From: Hyphomicrobiales bacterium
Lineage (GTDB): Bacteria; Pseudomonadota; Alphaproteobacteria; Rhizobiales; Rhizobiaceae
Reading direction: 5' to 3'
Assembly: GCA_900467745.1 (NCBI GenBank)
Contig: UBQW01000023.1
Coordinates: 124,001 to 188,000, forward strand
Length of the DNA: 64,000 bases
A program made the translations under genes and the position numbers. Under the pieces are notes generated by a model. That model saw only the letters and a program-made list of their open reading frames with translations. It ran no database searches and was not told where the DNA came from. This document shows positions 28,737-36,296 of this stretch, piece by piece (the first letter of the stretch is position 1; each line of letters starts with the position of its first letter).

Positions 28737-29252
28737 ATGAAGCCACCCGCACCCGAAACCTTCGAGGGCCAGATACTGGCCCTCCTCCCGTCGCTCAGGC
28801 GCTATTCCCGCAGCCTGACGCGCTCCGACAGCGATGGCGAGGATCTGCTGCAGGACTGCGTCGAAAAGGTGCTCGCCCGCCGCGCGCAGTGGCGCGGCCT
28901 GAACCTGCGCGGCTGGGTGCTGACGATCATGACCAACCTCTATCGCAACCAGCGCCGCACCATCGTGCGCGGCAACACGGTCGATATAGACGGCGCCATG
29001 GACGTGGCAGCCCCCGAGACATCCGCCGATCCGCTCGAGCGCTCCCGCCTGGAAGACGCGCTGAACGGCCTGTCGGAGGATCACCGTGCCGTGCTGATGC
29101 TCGTGGTCATCGAGGGCTACACCTACCAGGAAGTGGCCGACATGCTCGACATACCCTTGGGCACCGTCATGTCGCGCCTCTCTCGCGCCCGCCAGCAACT
29201 GGCCGAACATATGAAATCAGACAACGTCATTACGCTTCGGAGACCAAAATGA
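28737..29252 (+). CDS. ECF-family RNA polymerase sigma factor
   Basis: A 171-residue sigma factor. Region 2 is visible as LPSLRRYSRSLTRSDSDGEDLLQDCVEKVLAR (−10 recognition) and region 4 as SEDHRAVLMLVVIEGYTYQEVADMLDIPLGTVMSRLSRARQQLAEHM (−35 helix-turn-helix). No region 3 or 1.1 is present. The stop overlaps the start of the next gene (ATGA), which encodes an anti-sigma-like protein. The inducing signal is unknown. Confidence 0.94.
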   Translation: MKPPAPETFEGQILALLPSLRRYSRSLTRSDSDGEDLLQDCVEKVLARRAQWRGLNLRGWVLTIMTNLYRNQRRTIVRGNTVDIDGAMDVAAPETSADPLERSRLEDALNGLSEDHRAVLMLVVIEGYTYQEVADMLDIPLGTVMSRLSRARQQLAEHMKSDNVITLRRPK

Positions 29253-30031
29253 ACGCCGCCGACCAACCCGTGACCGAAGCGGACCTCCACGCCTATACCG
29301 ACGGCGTATTGCCGGCCGCCGACCACCCACGCATCGAGGCCTGGCTGCGCGACAACCCCGACGATGCCGCAAGAATAGCCGAATGGCAGGCCCAGAACGC
29401 CGGCATCAAGGCAATGTTCTCAGGCTACGAGACAAGCAGACCCGGCGACGCCGACATGATCGGCCAGCCCCCCGTGCTCTCCCCCTGGTCGAAGCGCCTC
29501 GCCGCTATCGCCGCAACCTTCGTCGTCTTCGCCGCCGGCACGCTCGCCGGCCACTACGGCCCGGCTCTCTTCGAGCGCCCCCAACTGCAGCTGACAGCCC
29601 AGGAAACCTTTCCGAAGGAAGCCCAAAACGCCTTCCTGGTCTACGCCAGCGAAGTCCGCCACCCCGTTGAGGTCTTCGCCGACGAGGAAGCCCACCTCGC
29701 CACCTGGCTCGGCAAACGCCTCGCTATATCGAACCTCAAGGTCCCCGACCTCACGAGCCTGGACTACCACCTCGTCGGCGGCCGCCTGCTGCCTGTCGAC
29801 GGCAAGCCGGGCGCGATGTTCATGTACGAGAACCAGACCGGCGAACGCCTCACCGTCCTCGTCGGTCGCAACACGGCGAACAAGACCACCAGCTTCCGCT
29901 TCGCCTCATCAGACAATATCGAGACCTTCTACTGGATCGACGGCGAACTCGGCTACGCCGTCACCGGCGAGATTTCACGCGAGGAGCTGAGAAAGGTCGC
30001 CGAAGAGTGCTACCGCCAGTTTCCGTCCTAA
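29249..30031 (+). CDS. Membrane-anchored anti-sigma factor
   Basis: A 260-residue protein. The N-terminal ~55 residues (VTEADLHAYTDGVLPAADHPRIEAWLRDNPDDAARIAEWQ) match the zinc-finger-less anti-sigma domain. A single membrane helix follows (RLAAIAATFVVFAAGTLAGHYG, about residues 76-97), and the C-terminal part lies outside the cytoplasm (sensor with DYHLVGGRLLPVDGKPGAMFMYEN). The start codon overlaps the sigma stop by four bases, giving translational coupling. It most likely holds the ECF sigma factor inactive until an envelope signal is sensed. Confidence 0.88.
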   Translation: MNAADQPVTEADLHAYTDGVLPAADHPRIEAWLRDNPDDAARIAEWQAQNAGIKAMFSGYETSRPGDADMIGQPPVLSPWSKRLAAIAATFVVFAAGTLAGHYGPALFERPQLQLTAQETFPKEAQNAFLVYASEVRHPVEVFADEEAHLATWLGKRLAISNLKVPDLTSLDYHLVGGRLLPVDGKPGAMFMYENQTGERLTVLVGRNTANKTTSFRFASSDNIETFYWIDGELGYAVTGEISREELRKVAEECYRQFPS

Positions 30032-30055
30032 TGTCACCGCGAGGAGACGAAGACA

Positions 30056-30445
30056 TCAGCGCTGCGGATCATTGGCAAGCTTAATCGGCTGCCCATGCGG
30101 CGTCGCCTCCGCCGCCCGCTGCCAACTCTGCTGCAAAGCGGCAATCGCCTCCGCATCGGCCACACCGCGATCGACAAGGATCGACGACAACGCCGCCACC
30201 CAGCAATCGAAATAATCGCTGCCATCGACGGCCCGGCCGGGCTTGTGCAACTCACCGGACAACGCCTCCGCCCACTCGGTCCACGTAAACAGCCCGCGCT
30301 CATGCAGATGCACCGTAATCGCAAACGCCTCCGCCGCCCACGGCTCCGGAAACACCGGCTCGCCGTCCTGGGAGCGTGGCAATTGCGGTGATTGGGCAAG
30401 CGGAGAGCGCGTGTCACACTGGCTCAAGATAGCTCTCCCGAGCAT
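30056..30445 (-). CDS. Nitrile hydratase accessory protein
   Basis: About 129 residues resembling the small activator/accessory protein of cobalt-type nitrile hydratases, itself similar to the N-terminal part of the beta subunit. Features: EPVFPEPWAAEAFAITVHLHERGLFTWTEWAEALSGEL and DYFDCWVAALSSILVDRGV. It helps deliver the metal to the alpha subunit. Normally it follows the beta-subunit gene directly, whereas here a Fic/Doc pair separates the two. The ATG at 30445 has only a weak ribosome-binding site. Confidence 0.82.
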   Translation of the reverse strand: MLGRAILSQCDTRSPLAQSPQLPRSQDGEPVFPEPWAAEAFAITVHLHERGLFTWTEWAEALSGELHKPGRAVDGSDYFDCWVAALSSILVDRGVADAEAIAALQQSWQRAAEATPHGQPIKLANDPQR

Positions 30446-30507
30446 TGAATGAGGTCGATCATACTGATCTCCTTGATAGCATGATGAAAATCGCCAGGTC
30501 CTTTGTC

Positions 30508-30933
30508 TTACGAATTGGGATTTGGCACCAGACGATCTCTGACAATCTCAACCACTTCGTCAAACAAGATTTTATCGTCCATCAACTGCTCGACAGCCTT
30601 TGCAACAAATAGCTTTGCGGCTGCCGCTTGCTGGGGATCAGGATCATATAGGAGCGTGTAGCCATTCAATGCCAGGAAGTAACGTGCCGCGGCCCAAGCC
30701 GTCCGCTTATTTCCTTGTCCGAAACCGTGAGCTTTTCCCACGCCATAGATCATATGCGCGGCGAGAACGGCAAAATCCGTCTCTCCATACGCAAATTGAT
30801 TTCTAACGCGATCGATTCCAGCTTCTATCGCCCCCATATCGCGGACAAGGTGAGGCTCCCCGGTCGCTCCGACAGCCCGTTTGTTGAAGTGAACGACATG
30901 TTCAGCCACGACCCAAACGGGTTCGTCGCTCAC
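30508..30933 (-). CDS. Fic/Doc family toxin
   Basis: A 141-residue protein starting at a GTG (30933) that overlaps the TGA of the upstream small gene. The active-site loop HGFGQGNKRTAWAAARYFLALNG matches the Fic motif HxFxx[GA]NKR, with the catalytic histidine, the phosphate-binding glycine and arginine all present. The N-terminal VVHFNKRAVGATGEPHLVRDMG and the short length indicate the Doc (death-on-curing) subgroup, which modifies a translation factor or related target. The partner encoded just upstream (30930-31181) is the probable antitoxin. The pair lies within the nitrile hydratase operon. Confidence 0.9.
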   Translation of the reverse strand: MSDEPVWVVAEHVVHFNKRAVGATGEPHLVRDMGAIEAGIDRVRNQFAYGETDFAVLAAHMIYGVGKAHGFGQGNKRTAWAAARYFLALNGYTLLYDPDPQQAAAAKLFVAKAVEQLMDDKILFDEVVEIVRDRLVPNPNS

Positions 30934-31181
30934 TTGGCAAGATGCTCCATAATGACGGCATCTTCGTCGAGCAGATAATCCATGAATGCATCTGGATCGA
31001 GCGGCACGGGCTTAATCACAGCCTTGGGCTTGGCGACATCGCGCCCACGATTAGGCAAAGCATTGTTTTGACCCAAGACGACGGAAGCCGTCCCGGCTTT
31101 GGCATCTCTGCCTACCAGAGCATATGACCCATCACGCGCGGATCGTGGCTGAGAACCCACTTTGACGCTTTTCTTGCTCAT
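30930..31181 (-). CDS. Probable antitoxin of the Fic/Doc pair
   Basis: An 83-residue protein, MSKKSVKVGSQPRSARDGSYALVGRDAKAG and so on, ending in an acidic C-terminus (DPDAFMDYLLDEDAVIMEHLAK). I do not recognise a classical Phd fold in it. Its identity as antitoxin comes from overlap with and order ahead of the toxin gene. The start at 31181 (MSKKS) was chosen because the ORF extension to 31226 has no clear start context. Confidence 0.7.
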   Translation of the reverse strand: MSKKSVKVGSQPRSARDGSYALVGRDAKAGTASVVLGQNNALPNRGRDVAKPKAVIKPVPLDPDAFMDYLLDEDAVIMEHLAK

Positions 31182-31286
31182 GCTTGCGAATATAGCGACG
31201 GGCGGCCGCTTGTCAAAGACGCGCAACTCGCCACTGTCCTTACGTGCCTCCGCGACTCTCTGCTTTAATCGACGTTATTCGCGAAC

Positions 31287-31952
31287 TCAGCCGTCAGCAG
31301 GAACCAGATAGCTCTCCCAGGCATCGATCGACACCGTCAGCGAGGGATCAGCCCCCTCGCCCCAGATCTCGCCGCCGTCGAACACGACGGTGTAGACCCA
31401 TTGCGGGTTCTCGCCCTTGCCATGGGCGTTATCGTCTGGAAACACGAAGGAGCCCTGCACTGCCTCGATGACGCCGACCTTGGCGCGCGCGTAGCGCGGC
31501 AGCCGCGTATGCGTCGTTGGATTGAAATTGCGCGTCTTCACGCGGTCGCCGACGGCAAACCGTGCCGGTTGATCCAGCGGCCGATCACAGGGGCCGCCCT
31601 TGGCGAGAACGCCTGACACCATATCGGCCTTCAGCACCCGCTTCGGGGCAGCGCCGTCGAACTGCCTGTGGCCGCTTTCGATCTCGTCGGCGCTGGTAAA
31701 GCCGTGGCGTTCCAGAAGAACCTCCAGCGCCCGCGTCCAGATCTCGTAATAGCTGGCCGAGAGATAGCTGGCAGGCGGAATGCTTTCGCGCGCATGCCGG
31801 CTCTCGTCGATATTCCAGGCGCCGAAGGCGCCGCAGGAGAGCGTCAGCCCTAGCGCCCGCTTCTCCCAATCCGCGTGGAAATAGGGCTCGTCCTTCTCCG
31901 GCGCGACGGCGCCGAAGCCCATCTGCCCGCCGAGGTCGTGCGGCCCGTTCAT
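31287..31952 (-). CDS. nthB: Nitrile hydratase beta subunit
   Basis: A 221-residue protein with the family N-terminus [36 protein letters not shown], central [17 protein letters not shown], and C-terminal [47 protein letters not shown], all diagnostic for the NHase beta chain. It forms the alpha-beta heterodimer that hydrates nitriles to amides in the cytoplasm. It overlaps the alpha gene by four bases (ATGA). The next gene in the operon on the same strand is now the Fic-antitoxin pair. Confidence 0.94.
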   Translation of the reverse strand: MNGPHDLGGQMGFGAVAPEKDEPYFHADWEKRALGLTLSCGAFGAWNIDESRHARESIPPASYLSASYYEIWTRALEVLLERHGFTSADEIESGHRQFDGAAPKRVLKADMVSGVLAKGGPCDRPLDQPARFAVGDRVKTRNFNPTTHTRLPRYARAKVGVIEAVQGSFVFPDDNAHGKGENPQWVYTVVFDGGEIWGEGADPSLTVSIDAWESYLVPADG

Positions 31953-32605
31953 GCCGCTGCTCCGGGTGCTGCGGCAAGGCCGGCGCCGATCATCGCATCG
32001 CGGCTGACGAGATCGGCCAGTTGCTCCTCACTCAAGCCCTCGGTGCCCTCCGGCCGCTGCGGGATGACGAGATAGCGCAGTTCCGCCGTCGAATCCCAGA
32101 CGCGGATCTTCTGTCTTTCAGGCAGGCTCACGCCGAATTCGCTTAGCACCCCGCGCGGGTCGATCACGGCCCTCGAACGATAGGCCGGCGCCTTGTACCA
32201 TGTGGGCGGCAGCCCCAGCACCGACCATGGATAGCAGGAGCACAGCGTGAAGACGACAAGATTGTGCGTCTCGTCTGTGTTGAACACAGCGCGCATGTGC
32301 TCGCCCTGGCGTCCCGTGTAGCCGAGGCTGGCGATCGCAGCCGTCGCGTCGCGCTTCAGCCATTCCGCGAAATCGGGATCGCTCCACGCCTTGGCGACCA
32401 CGCGCGCGCCGTTCCTGGGTCCGACCTTGGTCTGATAGGTGTCGACGATCGCGTCGATCGCCGCCGGATCGATCAGTCCCTTCTCCGTCAGCACCGTCTC
32501 CAGCGCCTTCACGCGGGCCTGCATGTCCGAATAGTGGTTGTCGTGGTGATGATCATGATGATGATCGTGATCATGGTGGTCGTCGTGTTCGTGGTCGTCG
32601 TGCAA
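31949..32605 (-). CDS. nthA: Nitrile hydratase alpha subunit, variant metal site and histidine-rich N-terminus
   Basis: About 218 residues. The metal-site segment reads [22 protein letters not shown]. The canonical motif is V-C-T-L-C-S-C, so two cysteines and the serine are present but the first (axial) cysteine is a phenylalanine (codon TTC on the minus strand at ~32250). The rest ([37 protein letters not shown]) is typical. The N-terminus has about eleven histidines among acidic residues ([12 protein letters not shown]), which may bind cobalt or nickel. I chose a TTG at 32605 because GGAGGA lies eight bases upstream. A longer ORF reaches 32662. Activity cannot be assumed. Confidence 0.88.
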   Translation of the reverse strand: MHDDHEHDDHHDHDHHHDHHHDNHYSDMQARVKALETVLTEKGLIDPAAIDAIVDTYQTKVGPRNGARVVAKAWSDPDFAEWLKRDATAAIASLGYTGRQGEHMRAVFNTDETHNLVVFTLCSCYPWSVLGLPPTWYKAPAYRSRAVIDPRGVLSEFGVSLPERQKIRVWDSTAELRYLVIPQRPEGTEGLSEEQLADLVSRDAMIGAGLAAAPGAAA

Positions 32606-32683
32606 GAGACTATCCTCCGCCAGTGTCCCGACATCCTTAGGCACTCGCGAAGCCGACGCCAAGCCCCGACCAACGCGATCGGC

Positions 32684-33277
32684 CTATTTCAGCATCGGCC
32701 ACAGGCTGAGCACCAGAAGCGCCGCCATGGTGATGTTGAACCACTTCAGCCGCACAGGATCGGACAGCCAGTCGCGCAGCGCCGAGCCAAAACCGGCCCA
32801 GGTGGACACGCTCGGCACGTTGACGGCGGCAAAGGCCAGCCCGACGATCATGACGCTGACGAAATAGATATCCTGGATCGTATAGGTCGCCATCGCCGTC
32901 ACCGCCATCACCCAGGCCTTCGGATTGACCCACTGAAACGCTGCCGCCGACAGGAAAGACATCGGCTTCACCGCGCCCTTGCCTTCGCTGAGCGACCGCG
33001 ACGTCGCGATCTTCCAGGCAATCCACACCAGATAGGCCCCGCCCGCAAACTTCAGCGCCGTATAGACCGCCGGCACCGTATGCAGCACCGCGCCTAGCCC
33101 GAACCCCACGCCGATCAGCAGCGAGAAGAACCCGGCGCCGATGCCGATCATGTGCGGGATCGTCCGGCGGAAACCGAAGTTCACGCCCGAGGTGAACAGC
33201 ATCATGTTGTTCGGTCCTGGCGTGATCGATGTGGTGAAGGCAAAGAGAAGCAGGGCCAGAAACGTATCCAGCGGCAT
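32684..33277 (-). CDS. LysE family amino-acid exporter
   Basis: A 197-residue membrane protein with about six helices. The N-terminal FTTSITPGPNNMMLFTSGVNFGFRRTIPHMIGIGAGF is the LysE/RhtB signature, and the middle holds FQWVNPKAWVMAVTAM. These proteins export amino acids or related small molecules across the inner membrane. A striking inverted repeat lies upstream (33323-33349). The nitrile hydratase alpha start lies 78 bases downstream on the same strand, so a shared transcript is possible. Confidence 0.93.
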   Translation of the reverse strand: MPLDTFLALLLFAFTTSITPGPNNMMLFTSGVNFGFRRTIPHMIGIGAGFFSLLIGVGFGLGAVLHTVPAVYTALKFAGGAYLVWIAWKIATSRSLSEGKGAVKPMSFLSAAAFQWVNPKAWVMAVTAMATYTIQDIYFVSVMIVGLAFAAVNVPSVSTWAGFGSALRDWLSDPVRLKWFNITMAALLVLSLWPMLK

Positions 33278-33322
33278 GGGGGCAACCTCCGTGGCCCGCG
33301 ATCTTCGCCACGAGCCTTGTTA

Positions 33323-33349
33323 ATTTAGGTCAGCATAGTTGACCTAAAT
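33323..33349. promoter_or_regulatory. Candidate operator upstream of lysE-type gene
   Basis: ATTTAGGTCA (33323-33332) and TGACCTAAAT (33340-33349) are perfect ten-base inverted repeats seven bases apart. They lie 46 bases upstream of the exporter start, at the expected promoter. No regulator gene is adjacent. Confidence 0.7.
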
Positions 33350-33388
33350 CGGAGTTTCCATCTGCCTATTGTCATGGTGACAGGATTG

Positions 33389-33748
33389 TCAGCCGGAAGC
33401 GCCAGTCACGCTTAGATCGAGCAGCCTGCCAACGTAGCTTCTGACCAGAGTGACGAAACTTGCGGGCGTCGGCTCGATGAAGCGTAAGAGCCGTGCAGCC
33501 TTGTCGATCGACCGAATCTGGTCTGCCAACACCATCCCCCGCGTCTTCAACCCATCTGGCAAAGCGATCTTGGTCATCCACGGCTGCATGTTGCTCGTGA
33601 TCGGACAGACGATCACCCGGCGCGACCGCAAGTTCATCATATCGACAGACAGGATGATGACAGGTCGAATTCCAGCTTGCTCGCTGCCGAGGATTGGATC
33701 GAGATTGGCCATATATAAAGCGCCGGCGAAAGGCGATGCATCACTCAT
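33389..33748 (-). CDS. mazF: MazF/PemK family toxin
   Basis: A 119-residue protein starting at 33748 (MSDASPF) and overlapping the antitoxin stop by eight bases. The core ILGSEQAGIRPVIILSVDMMNLRSRRVIVCPITSN and later GMVLADQIRSIDK are typical of the PemK/MazF ribosome-independent mRNA interferases (the RP and conserved ADQIR strands). ORF tracing upstream to 33919 is in the antitoxin's other frame and is not used. It is the second gene of a two-gene operon with the AbrB-fold antitoxin. Confidence 0.88.
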   Translation of the reverse strand: MSDASPFAGALYMANLDPILGSEQAGIRPVIILSVDMMNLRSRRVIVCPITSNMQPWMTKIALPDGLKTRGMVLADQIRSIDKAARLLRFIEPTPASFVTLVRSYVGRLLDLSVTGASG

Positions 33749-34010
33749 CATCGTAGAAGCGCTCGGAACCGACATCACGACCCCAATCCACGGTTTCCGG
33801 CTCGTTCTCCCACCCCAGCCTGTCCATCTCCGCCACCATCTCCACAAGTGGAGGCGCCAGCTGCTGCTTCGGCTTTTCCAGCGTTGCCTTGCCGTCGCGA
33901 ACGTCGAGGTTGACGACATCGCCGGCGCGCAGGTGCAATTCGTCGGTCACCGCCTTGGGCAGGCGGATCGCGATGCTGTTACCCCACTTGGAAATCGTCA
34001 CCTTGGTCAT
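33741..34010 (-). CDS. mazE: MazE-like (SpoVT/AbrB fold) antitoxin
   Basis: An 89-residue protein starting [40 protein letters not shown], the swapped-hairpin AbrB DNA-binding signature. The C-terminal tail (about residues 55-89: [27 protein letters not shown]) is acidic and likely wraps the toxin. It starts at 34010. A TGATAT/ATATCA dyad at 34021-34039 lies just upstream and is a natural operator for it. Confidence 0.88.
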   Translation of the reverse strand: MTKVTISKWGNSIAIRLPKAVTDELHLRAGDVVNLDVRDGKATLEKPKQQLAPPLVEMVAEMDRLGWENEPETVDWGRDVGSERFYDDE

Positions 34011-34020
34011 ATCTAGCCCT

Positions 34021-34039
34021 TGATATCCAATGTATATCA
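34021..34039. promoter_or_regulatory. Candidate operator of the mazEF-like pair
   Basis: TGATAT (34021-34026) and ATATCA (34034-34039) are inverted repeats seven bases apart, starting 11 bases upstream of the mazE start codon, where a MazE-MazF complex would bind. The site is also 37 bases before the divergent aldo/keto reductase gene. Confidence 0.6.
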
Positions 34040-34075
34040 CTTGCCGGAGACACCGACAACATAACGAGGCCGACC

Positions 34076-34924
34076 ATGCACGACGATCCGATCCCAACGC
34101 TGACCATGCGCGACGACACCGAGGTGCCGGTGCTCGGCCAGGGCACCTGGAACATGGGCGAGAAAGCCTCCGAGGCCAAGCGCGAGATCGAGAGCCTGCG
34201 CGCCGGCCTCGACCTCGGCATGACGCTGATCGACACCGCCGAGATGTATGCCGAGGGCGGCGCCGAGAAGATTGTCGGCGAAGCGATCCGTGGCCGCCGC
34301 GACGAGGTCTATCTGGTGAGCAAGGTCTATCCCTGGAATGCCAGCCGCAAGGGCACGATCGAGGCCTGCGAAAACAGCCTGTCGCGCATGGGCACCGACC
34401 GTATCGATCTCTACCTCTTGCACTGGCGCGGCAACCACCCGCTGGCCGAGACTGTCGAGGCTTTCGAGACGCTGAAAGCTCAGGGCAAGATCGGCCAATG
34501 GGGTGTCTCCAACTTCGATACCGACGACATGGAGGAACTGCTCACCGTTCCCGCGGGCAACAATGTCGCCGCCAACCAGGTGCTCTACAATCTCGGCCGC
34601 CGCGGCATCGAGTTCGATCTCCTGCCCTGGTGCCAGGAGCGCAACATTCCCGTCATGGCCTATTCGCCGATCGAGCAGGGCCGCATCATCCACCACCCCG
34701 AGATCATCCGCATCGCCAAGGCAAACCAGGCAACCCCGGCGCAGCTCGCGCTGGCTTTCCTCTTGGAGCGCGACGGCGTCGTCGCCATCCCCAAGACCTC
34801 GAATGCCGCTCGCGTCACCGAGAACCGCGACGCCGTCTCGCTCGACCTCAGCGACGAGGACCTGGCGGCCCTCGACGCCGCCTTCCCGCCTCCGTCAAGA
34901 AAAAAGCCGCTGGAGATGCTCTGA
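34076..34924 (+). CDS. Aldo/keto reductase (short, AKR5-like)
   Basis: A 282-residue NADPH-dependent reductase. Catalytic residues appear in [14 protein letters not shown] (Asp, Tyr), [10 protein letters not shown] (Lys) and DLYLLHWRG (His). The C-terminal [24 protein letters not shown] is the cofactor-phosphate site. Shorter than the two ~350-residue AKRs of the window. The 3' end overlaps the terminator of the convergent ilvH gene, and the last codons form one stem arm. Divergent from the mazEF-like pair. Confidence 0.92.
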   Translation: MHDDPIPTLTMRDDTEVPVLGQGTWNMGEKASEAKREIESLRAGLDLGMTLIDTAEMYAEGGAEKIVGEAIRGRRDEVYLVSKVYPWNASRKGTIEACENSLSRMGTDRIDLYLLHWRGNHPLAETVEAFETLKAQGKIGQWGVSNFDTDDMEELLTVPAGNNVAANQVLYNLGRRGIEFDLLPWCQERNIPVMAYSPIEQGRIIHHPEIIRIAKANQATPAQLALAFLLERDGVVAIPKTSNAARVTENRDAVSLDLSDEDLAALDAAFPPPSRKKPLEML

Positions 34925-34936
34925 TCTCCAACGGCT
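34899..34936 (-). terminator. Terminator of the ilv operon (ilvH), embedded in the AKR coding end
   Basis: On the minus strand, AGCCGTTGGAGAT pairs with ATCTCCAGCGGCT (one mismatch), followed by TTTTTTCTTG. The stem covers 34905-34936 and so includes the last codons and stop of the aldo/keto reductase gene. Confidence 0.8.
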
Positions 34937-34965
34937 TCGGTTTCAACGGACTTTGGTGTCAGGAC

Positions 34966-35538
34966 TTACATGCCCTGCGGACCACGGTTCATCGCCGCGA
35001 TCCCGGTGCGGCAGACCTCGATCAGGCCGAGCGGCTTCACGATTGCCACGAACTGGTCGATCTTCGAGGACTTGCCGGTCAGTTCGAGAATGAAATGCTC
35101 GACGGTCGCATCGACGACCTTGGCATGGAAGGCATCAGCTAGGCGCAGCGTCTCGGCGCGCGTCTCGCCATCGCCGGCGACCTTGATCAGCGCCACTTCA
35201 CGCTCGATCGGCCGCTCCTGCCCGAGTTCGCGCGCCCGCACCGTCAGGTCGACAACGCGATGCACGGGAATGATGCGCTCGAGCTGCGCCTTGATCTGCT
35301 CCAACACCTGCGGCGTGCCGCGCGTCACGATGGTGATACGCGACAGATGCGCCTGGTGCTCGGTCTCCGACACCGTCAGGCTCTCGATGTTGTAGCCACG
35401 GCCGGAAAACAGACCGATGACGCGGGCAAGAACGCCCGGCTCGTTATCGACAAGAACCGAAAGCGTGTGGTTCTCGATGGCGGCCGTTTCCGGCGAAATG
35501 AAGTAGGCGGAGCCCGTCGGCTGTAGGTGTGCGTTCAT
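34966..35538 (-). CDS. ilvH: Acetolactate synthase small (regulatory) subunit
   Basis: A 190-residue protein with an N-terminal ACT domain (HTLSVLVDNEPGVLARVIGLFSGRGYNIESLTVSETEH) that binds valine for feedback inhibition, and a C-terminal ALS_ss_C region. It partners the ilvI product, restoring full activity and conferring valine sensitivity. In most rhizobia it follows ilvI closely. Here a vapBC pair separates the two, with a 26-base gap from ilvH to vapC. A terminator lies downstream within the AKR gene. Confidence 0.96.
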   Translation of the reverse strand: MNAHLQPTGSAYFISPETAAIENHTLSVLVDNEPGVLARVIGLFSGRGYNIESLTVSETEHQAHLSRITIVTRGTPQVLEQIKAQLERIIPVHRVVDLTVRARELGQERPIEREVALIKVAGDGETRAETLRLADAFHAKVVDATVEHFILELTGKSSKIDQFVAIVKPLGLIEVCRTGIAAMNRGPQGM

Positions 35539-35564
35539 GTCTTGGTCCGTTTCCTCAGATTATG

Positions 35565-35966
35565 TCAGGACGCCAGCTCGACGCTGACGGAATTCATATG
35601 TTTTTGAGCAAGCTTGACGAGACCCTTGTCGAAGGTGAGGAAGGTCTCGCCCGCCGCCGTGAGGCTGACGTGCAGGGCATCGGCGAAATCCATGCCCGCT
35701 GCATGAGCGCGAACGGCAACCGTCACGGACGCGTGCTGCTCAAATTCGAAAGCGCCAATCTCGAGAGCCGCGGAAAGAAGCTGATTGATTGTCTGACGCG
35801 AGATTTTCATGATCCCGCGCATCACCCATTCACCTTCAAGCAAAACGGTCGGCGTTACCACAAGGGTAGCGGATGACAGCAAAGCTTCCGCGATGCGGCC
35901 GTGCTCTGATGCTTCTTTCACCAGTGCACGCACGAAGACGTTGGTATCAACGACTATTCTTCTCAT
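35565..35966 (-). CDS. vapC: VapC-like PIN-domain toxin
   Basis: A 133-residue PIN-domain endoribonuclease. The acidic active-site residues are in RIVVDTNVFVRAL (Asp7), TVLLEGEWVM (Glu), MDFADALHV (Asp) and FLTFDKGL (Asp). VapC toxins cleave tRNA or rRNA. It overlaps the upstream antitoxin frame by 20 bases and lies between ilvI and ilvH on the same strand. Confidence 0.92.
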   Translation of the reverse strand: MRRIVVDTNVFVRALVKEASEHGRIAEALLSSATLVVTPTVLLEGEWVMRGIMKISRQTINQLLSAALEIGAFEFEQHASVTVAVRAHAAGMDFADALHVSLTAAGETFLTFDKGLVKLAQKHMNSVSVELAS

Positions 35967-36240
35967 CCCAGCGCCGCTTGGCCTCCTCCAGAACCGCTTG
36001 CTCTATCATCTCGTCTGTGATCGGCGGCCCCTCGTATTTTGGCCGCATCGCCAGAAACTCCTCGATCGTGAGCTTCTTCTTCTGAGCCGGCACCTCCTGC
36101 TCCGCCTCCACCGGCCGCAATACGACCCCGCGCCCGCCATCGACGATCTCGAGCTCGGCGCCCGGCTTCCAGCCATGCGCATCACGAACCGCCTGCGGCA
36201 GTGGTACGCTTCCGTTCTCCGAAATCCTCACTCTGGCCAT
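35947..36240 (-). CDS. vapB: VapB-like AbrB-fold antitoxin
   Basis: A 97-residue protein. The N-terminus MARVRISENGSVPLPQAVRDAHGWKPGAELEIVDGGRGVVLRPV is a SpoVT/AbrB DNA-binding hairpin, and the C-terminal half (KKKLTIEEFLAMRPKYEGPPITDEMIEQAVLEEAKRRW) is likely the toxin-binding helix. It precedes vapC and begins 56 bases after ilvI ends on the same strand, so it is probably transcribed from the ilv promoter as well as its own. Confidence 0.9.
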   Translation of the reverse strand: MARVRISENGSVPLPQAVRDAHGWKPGAELEIVDGGRGVVLRPVEAEQEVPAQKKKLTIEEFLAMRPKYEGPPITDEMIEQAVLEEAKRRWDEKNSR

Positions 36241-36296
36241 GGCACCTGCTCCTCAAGGAAGGGACGCGATCAATCTAGCGCGTCCCTTCGCTTCGA

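Noticed and set aside
34037..34696. 219-codon minus-strand ORF opposite the AKR at 34076
   Set aside because: Opposite-strand shadow of the aldo/keto reductase.
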